DNA of 64,000 bases from Brachyhypopomus gauderio (GCF_052324685.1 NC_135223.1:7771811-7835810); one strand, 5' to 3'; positions 13,701 to 23,980 are shown, counted from the first letter of the stretch. The notes: generated from the sequence alone by a model not told the origin. Numbers and translations: made by a program.

Positions 13701-14154
13701 TTGTGCAGCTCTCGTGTGGAACTGTGTGACATGTGCAGGTTCACACTCACCTCCAGCTGAATTTGATAATTAGCCATGTTCCTAGAACTGTGCACAGTGA
13801 GTGTAGCGTGTGGATCCCACAGGTTGCCACCGTAACAGCAAAGCCCAGAATCAGCGCTGCCCCTTGCTTCTCTGTTGGACCTGTTGGCCAGTATGCAGTC
13901 ATAGGGTTAGAATTTAGTACTTAGGGTTCAGCACTTAAGGTTAGGGGTTAGGCTTAAGGTTTAGTCACAAACTACTAGCTGTGTCAAACTGTTTACATTT
14001 GTAACTGTTAGTCCTACATTTTTCAGTATTGTGTTGTTGACCATTTGTAGTACTGTGATGTTGACATCTGTAGCTTACTCAGATAACGGAAAAGGAATCC
14101 GATGGGCACCGACAGTGCCAGGACTCCCAGGTACACCAGCTCATCCGGTGACAT
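3421..14154 (-). CDS. mboat7: Lysophospholipid acyltransferase 7 (MBOAT7/LPIAT1), 8 coding exons
   Basis: Transfers arachidonoyl-CoA to lysophosphatidylinositol in the Lands cycle; a multi-pass membrane-bound O-acyltransferase of ER-type membranes. Coding exons (minus strand, 5' to 3'): 14154-14079, 13880-13751, 9706-9580, 9422-9266, 8732-8537, 5252-5100, 4946-4770, 3814-3421. They sum to 1410 bases, 469 residues, against 472 in human MBOAT7. Start is MSPDELVYLGVL, matching the family N-terminus. MBOAT active-site residues are present: Asn316 in RYWNMTVQWW and His351 in SAYWHGLH. The C-terminal part (WVHWFLKMRAYDYMCMGFVL) is nearly invariant in the family. All junctions are GT-AG with matching phases. 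Introns are swollen by minisatellites and two hAT elements. The stop codon lies inside an AATAAA signal. Family identification rests on remembered family sequence; the exon structure is read directly. Confidence 0.96.
3862..4769 (-). repeat. Minisatellite made of copies of the mboat7 exon 8 end plus its splice donor
   Basis: About 19 tandem units of roughly 35-90 bases lie directly after mboat7 exon 8 (exon ends 4770). On the sense strand each unit reads TTCAGAGCGTATATCCTGAG then GTAAC, that is, the last bases of the exon (FRAYALR) plus the donor, separated by CA-rich spacers. The copies closest to the exon (about 4527, 4610 and 4701) also keep more exon sequence encoding IYPNAP. Larger (TG)n blocks separate these proximal copies. 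Confidence 0.93.
5290..5584. repeat. 30-bp minisatellite (CACACACTACACACGGTGTC)
   Basis: Perfectly phased 30-base units alternating CCTCATTCG and CCACATTCG. It ends about 40 bases upstream of the mboat7 exon 7 acceptor (sense strand). The same array resumes at 6957-7025 on the other side of a hAT-type insertion, so the element inserted into it. Confidence 0.9.
5585..6956. mobile_element. hAT-type non-autonomous (foldback) element with minisatellite core
   Basis: Ends are CATACCTGTCAAG and its reverse complement, flanked by the same 8 bases, CTACACAC (5577-5584 and 6957-6964). An 8-bp duplication and CA...TG termini are hAT features; because CTACACAC also recurs in the host array, the duplication is supportive but not decisive. 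A second inverted repeat of about 70 bases (about 5776-5850 and 6818-6890, containing CAGAATTCTGTCACTAGCC) flanks a central minisatellite. No transposase is encoded. It sits in the mboat7 intron between exons at 8537 and 5252. Confidence 0.8.
5851..6825. repeat. 27-bp minisatellite inside the hAT-type element
   Basis: About 36 units of CCTGCAGTGGTCTGGGTGAC + AGTTCCA. Variation is mostly at two positions (GTGGTCT or GTAGTCT; GTGACAG or GTGGCAG). Because 27 is a multiple of 3 and the unit has no stop in several frames, it makes long open frames on both strands that are not genes. Confidence 0.95.
7057..8503. mobile_element. Non-autonomous hAT element with perfect 8-bp target duplication
   Basis: Termini are CAGAGGTGGG and CCCACCTCTG. 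Flanks are GTGAATGA at 7049-7056 and GTGAATGA at 8504-8511, an exact 8-bp target-site duplication. Both subterminal regions are packed with GACTTG/CAAGTC motifs (GACTCGAGTC, GACTTGACTTGA), typical of hAT transposase binding zones. No transposase frame was found; the interior is AT-rich and has a segment shared with 1890-2120. Inserted in an mboat7 intron, just outside the exon 8732-8537. Confidence 0.93.
8755..8850. repeat. GA-rich simple repeat
   Basis: Purine-rich run of GAGAGG/GGGAGA units just upstream (sense strand) of the mboat7 exon at 8732, so on the sense strand it forms a pyrimidine-rich tract before the acceptor. Confidence 0.7.
9766..11290. repeat. CCACCACACACCAT-type satellite array
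   Basis: About 1.5 kb of short units of CCACCACACACCATCTACCA with interspersed ATGATCACCCACCA variants. It lies in the large mboat7 intron (9707-13750), starting about 60 bases upstream of the exon 9706-9580 acceptor. Confidence 0.93.
11340..13590. repeat. CTACTACACAGTGACA-type satellite array
   Basis: About 2.2 kb of units of 12-17 bases built on TACACAGTGAC / TACACAGTGGCTGTAC. Three blocks (about 11905-11985, 12468-12530, 13468-13552) consist of CCATCCACCA...GATCATCCACC sequence belonging to the neighbouring 9.8-11.3 kb array, each bounded by the same GTGTGCC and ACATAGTACAGTGACTC junctions, so they form a higher-order structure. Confidence 0.92.
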
Positions 14155-14339
14155 TTCTCTGATCACACAAACAAATGACCGTGTTGGGAAGAGCTGAGAA
14201 GGTTTTCCCACCTTTCTTCAGCTCCCTAAAATAGAAACTACAGCTTAAATTCCTTATGAGGCTATTGTGGAAGACCTGGCTATCCCATCAGTTATTTGGC
14301 GTCCCTTTTGTAGTAGTGTAACTATATTTAATAAATCAG

Positions 14340-14725
14340 CGTTCCAAAATTAGATATTATCTAGGTATCTAGTTATCTAGGTGTCTAGTTATCTAGGCGT
14401 CTAGTTGTCTATGTGTTTAGTTATCTAGGTGTCTAGTTGTGTAGTTATCTAGATATCTAGGTGTCTAATTGTCTATGTGTTTAGTTATCTAGGTGTCTAG
14501 TTATCTAGTTATCTAGTAGATAACTAGACACCTAGATAACTAGACACCTAGATAACTAGACACAGATAACTAGACACATATACACATAGACGACTAAACA
14601 CCTAGATAATTAAGACACCTAGATAACTAGACACATATACACATAGACGACTAAACACCTAGATAATTAAGATAACTAGACACCTAGATAATTAAGACAC
14701 CTAGATAACTAGACACTTAGTCAAC
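14340..14725. repeat. Inverted minisatellite (palindromic array) in mboat7 intron 1
   Basis: The left half is tandem GTGTCTAGTTATCTAG; the right half is tandem CTAGATAACTAGACAC, the reverse complement. The turn is near 14517 (ATCTAGTAGATAAC). The two arms could pair over most of 380 bases. The array lies between the noncoding first exon and the start-codon exon of mboat7. Confidence 0.88.
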
Positions 14726-14879
14726 AAGATAACTAGACACATAGCTAGCTAACGTTAACTAGCCAACACAGCCCGTACTGCACAGAACGGGAAACTTGAA
14801 ACTACAAGCTATCTATCGATGTTATATTTTTGGAGTAAACGCTAAAACCGCATATTTAAATATGTAATATTACACTTAC

Positions 14880-14995
14880 ATACAGCGGGATGGTGGTGTT
14901 GGTGTGTCGGGCGTCGTGCGCTTGTTATCCGGGTCACGACTTCCTACTACCGCATGTTGGTGAGGATATAAGGGACAGAGGGCGAGGCGGCCACA
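14880..14995 (-). promoter_or_regulatory. Probable mboat7 promoter and noncoding exon 1
   Basis: On the minus strand a donor CTGTAT|GTAAGTG closes a candidate noncoding exon at 14880. It would join the acceptor GTGTGATCAG at 14159, four bases before the ATG. Upstream lie GC-richer sequence and an ETS-like AGGAAGTCG. The 5' boundary cannot be placed from sequence alone. Confidence 0.45.
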
Positions 14996-14999
14996 CGCC

Positions 15000-16191
15000 T
15001 AACCTGGACCCGTAATACATGAGACCTGCAGCTCTACTCCGTAGAGCAGCAACATTGTCTTGCCAATGGGTCATTTAAACTCTGAATACATGGTTGGAGT
15101 TATCGTAAGATGAACAGCCCCGCTTGATACTGTAATAATATCAACCTGCAATCCCGTTAGCGGCCACCAGAGGGGGCAGTGTGTAAATGATTTAACGTTG
15201 CAGGTTTCCGTTCAAACATGTTACGCGAATTTACGATATTTCGGCAGAAAATGCTGATTAAGTAGTCATAACCTAATACTAGTGCTATGTGAAGAAACCT
15301 TAGATGACTTTGTCAACTTTTAGATGACTTAAACAAAATTAAGTGATTCGGTCTTGCGGTTGATATTAAAAACTTTCACCTTGTACTAGCTTAAAATCTT
15401 GTTTACGATATTTGCATTTTTATTCAAATTCTGGGCTTTTACCCATTCCATTCAGTTTTATTTTGTTTTCTGCAAAATTCTGTGGGGTTTCATAAACATT
15501 CATTCATTCATTCATTCATTTATACATTAGCTAACGTACGTTCTTTTTTCACATGAGCTAACATGTACATATGTCTTTTATACATTAGCTAACATGTGCA
15601 TATATTTTATACATGAGCTAACATGTACAAATATCTTTTATGCATTAGCTAACATATTTGCATGTATTATTTACATGACTAAATGAAGGCGATGAGAAGA
15701 GTAACTGCGTTGCGGTCGTGTAATTCAGCTGCACTGCCGCCCAGGCGCTAGATGGCGGTGTTGAAGTTAAAACTCTCCTATAGTCCGTTTATTAACACTC
15801 TATGGTCAAAATCCAAAGGAAGGAGATTTGTAGGAGAATTGTACCCGTTAATTCTGCGTTCGTGTATGCATTTTTGGCCATTTTATGTATCGTATAACGT
15901 TGTTTTGAAAACTATCTGTATTATCTTTATAGCGAATAAGTTATTCAACTGAATGTAGGCCACATATTGACAATATTCTCCACTATGTATCATTGTGCGT
16001 GATGAACAGGTGTGCGGAACTTTGGCACAGGTAAAGTTCTCCTCTTCTTCCCTGGATCAGAGTCCAACTAAAAGCGTACCAGAACCACCTATAAATACAC
16101 GCACGGTGGGTATACTGCATTATGGCATTCATCTAATGGCTTCACTTTCAAAATGCACTTGGCATATTAGAATACAAATCTTTATTCACAG
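15000..16191. promoter_or_regulatory. Divergent mboat7-gstk1 intergenic region
   Basis: No coding exon seen. The interval separates two head-to-head genes and so carries both promoters or a shared one. It includes a CATT simple repeat (15490-15520) and four copies of a 36-40 base repeat built on TTAGCTAACATGTACATAT (15525-15665). The gstk1 start-codon exon is preceded by TTTATTCACAG, which looks like an acceptor, so gstk1 may also have a noncoding first exon in here. Confidence 0.45.
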
Positions 16192-17698
16192 ATGTCAAGC
16201 TCGAGAAAAGTGATCGAACTGTTCTATGATGTTGTTTCTCCTTATTCCTGGCTGGGCTTTGAGGTTCGTCCTTGTTCATATAATGCTGTTAGCTACAGCT
16301 CCTGAGTTTGTACCTACTGGCATCATTACACTACTAGACGTTTGTGCAAAACCCCAACGCGATACTATATTGGTATGACTGTATTGGTATGACTGTATTG
16401 GTATTACTGTATTGGTTTGACTGTATTGGTATTACTGTATTGGTATTACTGTATTGGTATGACTGTATTGGTATGACTGCAGGTGCTCTGTCGCTACAGA
16501 AGTGTGTGGAATATCGACCTCAAACTTCGCCCCGCCTTTCTGGGCGGAGTCATGAACGAGTCAGGTAAGTATGAGACGTGTGACCAAATAGCTTAGTTAG
16601 GTAGTTAGGTAACCTATGACCTATGACGGAGCATACCCAGCGACCCATATACACACATACACACATATATATAATTGGAACGTGCATAGTTAATGTAGCA
16701 TAAAATGCATATATATGCAAGAAAGATGTGGTGGAAGAACCCTGGTTTTCTGAGGGTTTATAGGGATCATTATACACATTATATGTTTTAAGATCATTAT
16801 ACATATTGCATGTAAAGCTAGAGTTTCTAGAGAGGCCCTCACCACTCAGTGTTCCTGTCTTCTCCACACCTATCCTCACCACTCAGTGTTCCTGTCTTCT
16901 CCACACCTATCCTCACCACTCAGTGTTCCTGTCTTCTCCACACCTATCCTCACCACTCAGTGTTCCTGTCTTCTCCACACCTATCCTCACCACTCAGTGT
17001 TCCTGTCTTCTCCACACCTATCCTCACCACTCAGTGTTCCTGTCTTCTCCACACCTATCCTCACCACTCAGTGTTCCTGTCTTCTCCACACCTATCCTCA
17101 CCACTCAGTGTTCCTGTCTTCTCCACACCTATCCTCACCACTCAGTGTTCCTGTCTTCTCCACACCTATCCTCACCACTCAGTGTTCCTGTCTTCTCCAC
17201 ACCTATCCTCACCACTCAGTGTTCCTGTCTTCTCCACACCTATCCTCACCACTCAGTGTTCCTGTCTTCTCCACACCTATCCTCACCACTCAGTGTTCCT
17301 GTCTTCTCCACACCTATCCTCACCACTCAGTGTTCCTGTCTTCTCCACACCTATCCTCACCACTCAGTGTTCCTGTCTTCTCCACACCTATCCTCACCAC
17401 TCAGTGTTCCTGTCTTCTCCACACCTATCCTCACCACTCAGTGTTCCTGTCTTCTCCACACCTATCCTCACCTTCCTCTGGGGGGTCCCGCTGTCTCCAG
17501 GTAACAGGCCACCGGCGATGGTCCCTAATAAGGCCTTGTACATGAACACGGATCTCACCAGACTGGCCCACTACTTCTGTGTTCCAGTGCGCCACCCTGC
17601 AAACCCTTTTGAGGTCATGTTTGAGAAAGGTACCCTTTACTGAGAATGAGCATGCCCGAGAACGAAGTGCTCTCATTCACACTTTCTCCTCTCTCCTC

Positions 17699-17768
<70 letters not shown>

Positions 17769-18970
17769 GTCTCTCTCAGGGTCTCTTGCTGCAATGCGAT
17801 TTCTCACTGCAGTGTCAGAGAAGGAGTCATCAGGAGACGCACTGGTGGAGAATGTGTCCAGGGAACTCTGGACACGGATCTGGAGCACTGACCAGGACAT
17901 CACCCAACCAGCCTCATTCTCAGAGGTACAGGCAGCACGGACATGAACCCCCGGCTGTCCTGTGCAGGTTACCTCTAACCATGTGCAACACACACCTGAC
18001 TACACTAGCAGATGGGCATTCGAGCCAGGGACACTGGAACACGTGTGGGACAGGAGGTACCAGAGTAATAGAGTAAAGCCTGAAATACTCACCCTTAGAG
18101 GCTAGAAGACATACTACATCCCAGGACAGTCAGTTTACCGAGAGCATGTTGTTGTAGCATATAATCAGGATTAATTTTACAAACCCTCACCTAGAGGTCA
18201 GGAGGTCATTCTTTGGTAGTCTCAGTTTTGCCCCTTGTCTGAACAGGCTCTAAACAAACCTCACTAAACATTTCCAGTGAACACAATTTAGTGACATTCT
18301 GCAATTCTTTGTCAAATGTGATCTGTTGTGAGGAAACTCCACTATTTTCCATTTCTGCCCCCATCATGTGTATGTGCTGCAGGTAAACACTATCTTAAAA
18401 CAATACATGTAGTCAGTGAAGAATGAAGCAGTGATTTGGTGTCTATGTCACATGCAGGCAGGTCTGAAGGCAGGTCTCTCGGCCAGTGAGCTGGAAGAAC
18501 TACTCAAATTAGCCAAATCTCAACCAATCAAAGACAAGCTGAAGCAAACCACCCAGGAAGCCCTGAACTACAAGGTTAGCCTCATTTTCCTGTTAGTGAA
18601 GCTCCGTTAGCTATTGCCAGTCAGAGGTTTGAGCTAAAGATGTCTTCTCTTCACAGGCCTTTGGTTTTCCACTCATCGTGTGTCATGTAGACAGGAAGCC
18701 GGAGGTCTTCTTTGGCTCAGACAGATTTGAGCTTATGGCTCACTGCATTGGTAAAGCGTTGAATAAACATCTGGCATTAACCTCTTGTCTGTTTATTTTA
18801 GAAATTTGTAAATTTAATTTAGTATGTTTTGTTTACAAGTGGGAAGTAACCTTTTTTTCATGAAGCTTGTGTTGACAAATGATGGATTTGTTGAGTCATT
18901 CCTGTTCATCCTTGTTACAGGAGAAAAGTGGTTGGGTCCTCAACCTGAGAAACTCTCCTCCAGAATGTGA
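16192..18970 (+). CDS. gstk1: Glutathione S-transferase kappa 1, 7 coding exons
   Basis: Kappa-class GST (DsbA-like thioredoxin fold), a glutathione conjugating/peroxidase enzyme of mitochondria and peroxisomes. Exons: 16192-16263, 16483-16564, 17501-17629, 17780-17925, 18458-18574, 18657-18750, 18921-18970; total 690 bases, 229 residues, against 226 in human. The N-terminus has ELFYDVVSPYSWLGFE with the catalytic Ser16. The cis-proline region AFGFP (Pro187) and the glutathione-binding FFGSDR (Ser203, Asp204) are present. The last three residues are Ser-Arg-Met, which fits a type 1 peroxisomal targeting signal (human ends ARL). All splice phases agree. Intron 2 is filled with a 37-bp minisatellite that reads open in all three forward frames; it is not coding. 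A CT-repeat precedes the exon at 17780. An AATAAA lies at 19113-19118. Confidence 0.95.
16361..16478. repeat. Short tandem repeat (TGTATTGGTATGAC) in gstk1 intron 1
   Basis: Seven or eight copies of a 14-15 base unit ACTGTATTGGTATG, ending directly at the acceptor of gstk1 exon 2 (GACTGCAG at 16475-16482), so the repeat supplies the sequence just before the acceptor. Confidence 0.85.
16843..17482 (+). repeat. 37-bp minisatellite with acceptor-like units, gstk1 intron 2
   Basis: About 17 near-identical 37-base units of CCTCACCACTCAGTGTTCCT followed by GTCTTCTCCACACCTAT. Each unit has a pyrimidine-rich run and then CACTCAG, resembling a 3' splice site. It lies in the 936-base intron 2 and ends some 20 bases upstream of the true acceptor (CTGTCTCCAG, 17491-17500). 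Confidence 0.95.
17701..17766. repeat. (CT)n microsatellite at the gstk1 exon 4 acceptor
   Basis: A run of about 30 CT dinucleotides directly upstream of the acceptor at 17779; it forms the polypyrimidine tract of this intron. Confidence 0.95.
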
Positions 18971-19112
18971 TGGTCCTCTTACAGGCTGGTTCACTTCAGC
19001 TGAGCTCTGGGAATAATGTGATATGCAATTACACTTTACAAACTTAGTAAGATTTAATTTCCCTAATTCAGTTGCATGAAACTGTTTGTCCACTGTAGAA
19101 AAAAGTGTATGA

Positions 19113-19118
19113 AATAAA
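19113..19118 (+). terminator. gstk1 polyadenylation signal
   Basis: AATAAA about 145 bases after the gstk1 stop codon, in an AT-rich stretch; the first canonical hexamer seen downstream of the CDS. Confidence 0.5.
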
Positions 19119-19559
19119 CCATTACATAAACGATCCACTGTTGTCAGTAACTAAAGTAGTTTTACTTCAAGTGGGAGGACTGGAAATTCTAGTTTGCACT
19201 TGTATAGAAGTTGTCTGGTTTACTGAAGCACACGAGATGCAGCAGCAGAAGGAATGTGAGAAATGTTTGAGAAATAATGAGCAGATAAGAATAGAACTGT
19301 GATGTGTGGAGAGACCAGTTCCTCAGGGAGGTTCTCCACACCAACACAGTCAAAGGTTATAGGACAAGACAGACGTGGAACAAGATAGGAGAGGATGAAA
19401 ATGAGGTCCTGAAGAAGAGGACAACCAGAGAGAGATGATGTAGGATTATGTACGATTTAGAGTCTTAAGTGGGAAAGGAGAAAGGAGAAAATTGGACCAT
19501 GTTTAGGGAACAGGAGTTTGTTAATAGTTCACTGTGTCTTTAGTTCCTTATGACTGCAG

Positions 19560-19876
19560 GTAAGGAGGGTGGGGTTAACTAATGGGCCCGTGACTTAGCC
19601 AAACAGTGTGAAAGAGAAAGAGAGGGTGTGGGAGAGAGAAAAGGGGAGGGAGAGAGCGAGTGAGAGTGAGAGGAAGAGACAGAGAGGGGTTGAGGAGTGT
19701 AGAGTGGGACACTGTCCAGGTGAGGTTGCTGGGATAATTGCTGAGGAGGGGATGGAACAGCTTCGTGCTGAAACACCTCTGTGCTGAGAGGAAACGGCAG
19801 TTAAGGAACTGATCACCTACTGAGACGCCCCACAACAGGATTCTGCCCCTCAGGATACACACACACACACTCACAG
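19560..19876 (+). other. Candidate noncoding first exon of styk1
   Basis: A purine-rich stretch ending in CTCACAG|GTAAGGC at 19876, a strong donor. The styk1 start-codon exon begins after an acceptor (TCTCTTCAG, ends 23979), so an upstream noncoding exon must exist and this is one candidate. No other support. Confidence 0.25.
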
Positions 19877-19879
19877 GTA

Positions 19880-20754
19880 AGGCAAGCTGGACCTGTCTTC
19901 ACTTGGTTAGATATGAGTGTGTATGTGTGTGGGGGGGGGGGGGGGGGGTTAACTTGTGATTAACAAGTGTTTTAGGGCTAAACTATGAAGGAAAAGTCAC
20001 CACATGACCACATGAAGGAAAGTCACCACAGAGACACATCTGATATCACCTCTTGGACAGAGTCATTATGTGAAATGAGAATCTTCTAGTTTCCATTCTA
20101 AGGGACTTCAGCACAGCCCACAGTCTCTGTGTGTGTAATCAGTCACTTGTTTTCGCTCTGTAAAGGGTCCTGACACATGCAACGTGTCACTGTGTTTCTT
20201 TGGTCATACAAAAATGCAGACAGACTTGTTTAGCTAATGTAACACAAATAGTTGTGTAAGACAGACAGTTCCGTGTGTGTGTGTGTAGAGAGAGAGTGAG
20301 TGTATGTGTGATCAGGATATGACTGGCTTATGTTCCTCCTGATTATACAAAAAGGGCTTGTTATACTGGATTACAGCATGAAGTCAGTAGCATTAACTCT
20401 ACAGAATAAGGCATGGCTTTCTAACACACACACACACACACGCACACACACAAGCTGTGCAGGTTTGCACCCATACTGTAATGCGAGGCCATCAGACTAG
20501 GTGTGGCCCGTGTGGTGAATCTACACAAGCTTGATCACGTTGCCTGGACAGTCACAAGGGGTTTCCTCTAACACATTTGAGAGATGAGAAAAATGGCAAA
20601 TGGCGGAAACACATTCCACTCATATTCCACTTCAAGGACAAACTCTTCAAGAACAATCTCTTTTTTTCAGGAACAACCATTTGAGCACTGATGGCAGAAT
20701 TGTGTAAGAATTTAAAAGTTCTGGTCTCTGTTACTGATGTGGCTGCTTACAAGC
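19880..20754. other. Non-repetitive gap between gstk1 and styk1
   Basis: Contains a poly(G) run (19931-19949), a few short CA/GT tracts and otherwise unique-looking AT-rich sequence. I see no exon. Confidence 0.5.
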
Positions 20755-20764
20755 TGAGATTCTC

Positions 20765-22725
20765 TTACACCGATTAGTGAACGTTACCCTCAGTCAGAGT
20801 GTCTGCACCTCTGATTAGTGAACGTTACCCTCAGTCAGAGTGTCTGCACCTCTGATTAGTGAACGTTACCCTCAGCCAGAGTGTCTGCACCTCTGATTAG
20901 TGAACGTTACCCTCAGCCAGAGTGTCTGCACCTCTGATTAGTGAACGTTACCCTCAGTCAGAGTGTCTGCACCTCTGATTAGTGAACGTTACCCTCAGTC
21001 AGAGTGTCTGCACCTCTGATTAGTGAACGTTACCCTCAGTCAGAGTGTCTGCACCTCTGATTAGTGAACGTTACCCTCAGCCAGAGTGTCTGCACCTCTG
21101 ATTAGTGAACGTTACCCTCAGCCAGAGTGTCTGCACCTCTGATTAGTGAACGTTACCCTCAGCCAGAGTGTCTGCACCTCTGATTAGTGAACGTTACCCT
21201 CAGCCAGAGTGTCTGCACCTCTGATTAGTGAACGTTACCCTCAGCCAGTGTCTGCACCTCTGATTAGTGAACGTTACCCTCAGCCAGAGTGTCTGCACCT
21301 CTGATTAGTGAACGTTACCCTCAGCCAGAGTGTCTGCACCTCTGATTAGTGAACGTTACCCTCAGCCAGAGTGTCTGCACCTCTTATTAGTGAACGTTAC
21401 CCTCAGCCAGAGTGTCTGCACCTCTGATTAGTGAACGTTACCCTCAGCCAGAGTGTCTGCACCTCTGATTAGTGAACGTTACCCTCAGCCAGAGTGTCTG
21501 CACCTCTGATTAGTGAACGTTACCCTCAGTCAGAGTGTCTGCACCTCTGATTAGTGAACGTTACCCTCAGCCAGAGTGTCTGCACCTCTGATTAGTGAAC
21601 GTTACCCTCAGTCAGAGTGTCTGCACCTCTGATTAGTGAATGTTACCCTCAGCCAGTGTCTGCACCTCTGATTAGTGAACGTTACCCTCAGTCAGAGTGT
21701 CTGCACCTCTGATTAGTGAACGTTACCCTCAGCCAGAGTGTCTGCACCTCTGATTAGTGAACGTTACCCTCAGTCAGAGTGTCTGCACCTCTGATTAGTG
21801 AACGTTACCCTCAGCCAGAGTGTCTGCACCTCTGATTAGTGAACGTTACCCTCAGCCAGAGTGTCTGCACCTCTGATTAGTGAACGTTACCCTCAGCTAG
21901 AGTGTCTGCACCTCTGATTAGTGAACGTTACCCTCAGCCAGAGTGTCTGCACCTCTGATTAGTGAACGTTACCCTCAGTCAGAGTGTCTGCACCTCTGAT
22001 TAGTGAACGTTACCCTCAGTCAGAGTGTCTGCACCTCTGATTAGTGAACGTTACCCTCAGTCAGAGTGTCTGCACCTCTGATTAGTGAACGTTACCCTCA
22101 GCCAGTGTCTGCACCTCTGATTAGTGAACGTTACCCTCAGTCAGAGTGTCTGCACCTCTGATTAGTGAACGTTACCCTCAGCCAGAGTGTCTGCACCTCT
22201 GATTAGTGAACGTTACCCTCAGTCAGAGTGTCTGCACCTCTGATTAGTGAACGTTACCCTCAGCCAGAGTGTCTGCACCTCTGATTAGTGAACGTTACCC
22301 TCAGCCAGAGTGTCTGCACCTCTGATTAGTGAACGTTAACCTCAGCTAGAGTGTCTGCACCTCTGATTAGTGAACGTTACCCTCAGCCAGAGTGTCTGCA
22401 CCTCTGATTAGTGAACGTTACCCTCAGCCAGTGTCTGCACCTCTGATTAGTGAACGTTACCCTCAGCCAGAGTGTCTGCACCTCTGATTAGTGAACGTTA
22501 CCATCAGCCAGAGTGTCTGCACCTCTGATTAGTGAACGTTACCCTCAGCCAGAGTGTCTGCATCTCTGATTAGTGAACATTACCCTCAGCCAGAGTGTCT
22601 GCACCTCTGATTAGTGAACATTACCCTCAGCCAGAGTGTCTGCACCTCTGATTAGTGAACATTACCCTCAGCCAGAGTGTCTGCACCTCTGATTAGTGAA
22701 CATTACCCTCAGCTAGAGTGTCTGC
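20765..22725. repeat. 41-bp minisatellite, intergenic
   Basis: About 48 units of TGATTAGTGAACGTTACCCT + CAGCCAGAGTGTCTGCACCTC. A two-base-deleted variant (CAGCCAGTGTCTG) recurs near 21246, 21653, 22103 and 22433. CAGTCAG/CAGCCAG alternation and late GAACATT units mark the 3' end as an older edge. Confidence 0.95.
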
Positions 22726-22729
22726 ACCT

Positions 22730-23140
22730 CCCTCCCTTCCAAACACATCACACTGGGCTATGCAGAGTTGGGTTTTGTAAGGCAGGTTGGGCAGCAGGGG
22801 GCAGTACTGAGCTCTCACACTGCAGGACGCTGCTCTGTCTCTCTGCTCTAAAACTGAGTTTATTGGCTGTGATTTGGGCTCCGTCCGTAATGCCGTACGT
22901 CCCTCCTACACAGTTCACCATAACAGGTAGTCTGTCCGAATACACTGTATGCATTAAACCTTACTGAACTGGGCGCCATTTTGAAGAATGCGATTGCATC
23001 CCACTGTCGTATCCCATGATTCAACTGGAGCACTGTTTTCCTCTACCAACCACTGCTGCTTATGGTTTTGTTTGTTTGGTTGGTTTGTTAGATATATAAA
23101 CTAATTGCACTACACTGTCTGAGAGCATGAGTTGCACTCA
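22730..23140. other. Unique intergenic sequence
   Basis: No exon recognised on either strand. It includes a few short open frames without domains and an AT-rich stretch near 23060-23110. Confidence 0.4.
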
Positions 23141-23144
23141 AACC

Positions 23145-23345
23145 ACTTTAGTGTGAGGTAATACAATAATACAGTACTACAGTGTGAGGTAACAAAATAA
23201 TACAGTAATTCAGTGTGAGGTAATACAATAATACAGTACTACAGTGTGAGGTAACAAAATAATACAGTAATTCAGTGTGAGTTAATACAATAATAGAGTA
23301 GCACATTACTTCAGTGTGAATACAGTACTTCGGTGTCAGGTAATA
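23145..23345. repeat. Short tandem repeat (CAGTGTGAGGTAATACAATAAT)
   Basis: Five to seven imperfect units of about 27 bases built on TACAGTGTGAGGTAA and AATAATACAG, upstream of the styk1 start exon. Confidence 0.8.
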
Positions 23346-23980
23346 CATAACCAATTTGAATACTTTAATACTTTGTTGTGAGGTAATACAGCACTAGAAC
23401 AGGTTAAAATATATTATTAAAACACATTGACCAACTGAGAGTTCTCTAACTGTGAGTTACTTTCTATAGACAGAGTCCTCATACACAAGTACATATACAT
23501 AATGCAGACAGGCACTATTATGTCCCTTTAGAGTTGATTTGTCATCCAGTGTTGATTTATCAGCCAGTGATCATGAATTCAACTCATAGCACAAGGCCAC
23601 TTCACTGTTAGGCCATCAGCATTAAAGCCACTGCACCCTGCGTTACACCACCTGAAACAGACAAACACACTGTAAGACAGGTAGTCCTATGCACTGCAGA
23701 TTCATCTATAGACTCACTAAAGAGAGGAACAGCTCTGGTTCAGGAGGCACTACAACATTTTGTACAGGGTTGTGCTTTCAACATCACAGTGGCTTCTGTG
23801 CTTAGTGCTTGGCTCTTACACGATTGGTTTGTTTTAGCCCATGTTTTAGCCCATGTGGATTGGCAGACACTACAGACACAGAAATATAAACACAAGTGAA
23901 CTTCAATTCAACAAATCCATCTATCCATATTGTCCCTCTCATTAGTACTGTGATTAAACAGATACTGTTGTCTCTTCAGG

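Noticed and set aside
16806-17643. Frames of 219-264 codons through the gstk1 37-bp array
   Set aside because: One reads in frame into exon 3, but the family alignment begins exactly at the acceptor 17501 and the array adds no GSTK sequence.
20765-22725. CRISPR-like regular spacing of repeats
   Set aside because: Units are contiguous with no unique spacers, and the genome is clearly eukaryotic; it is an ordinary minisatellite.
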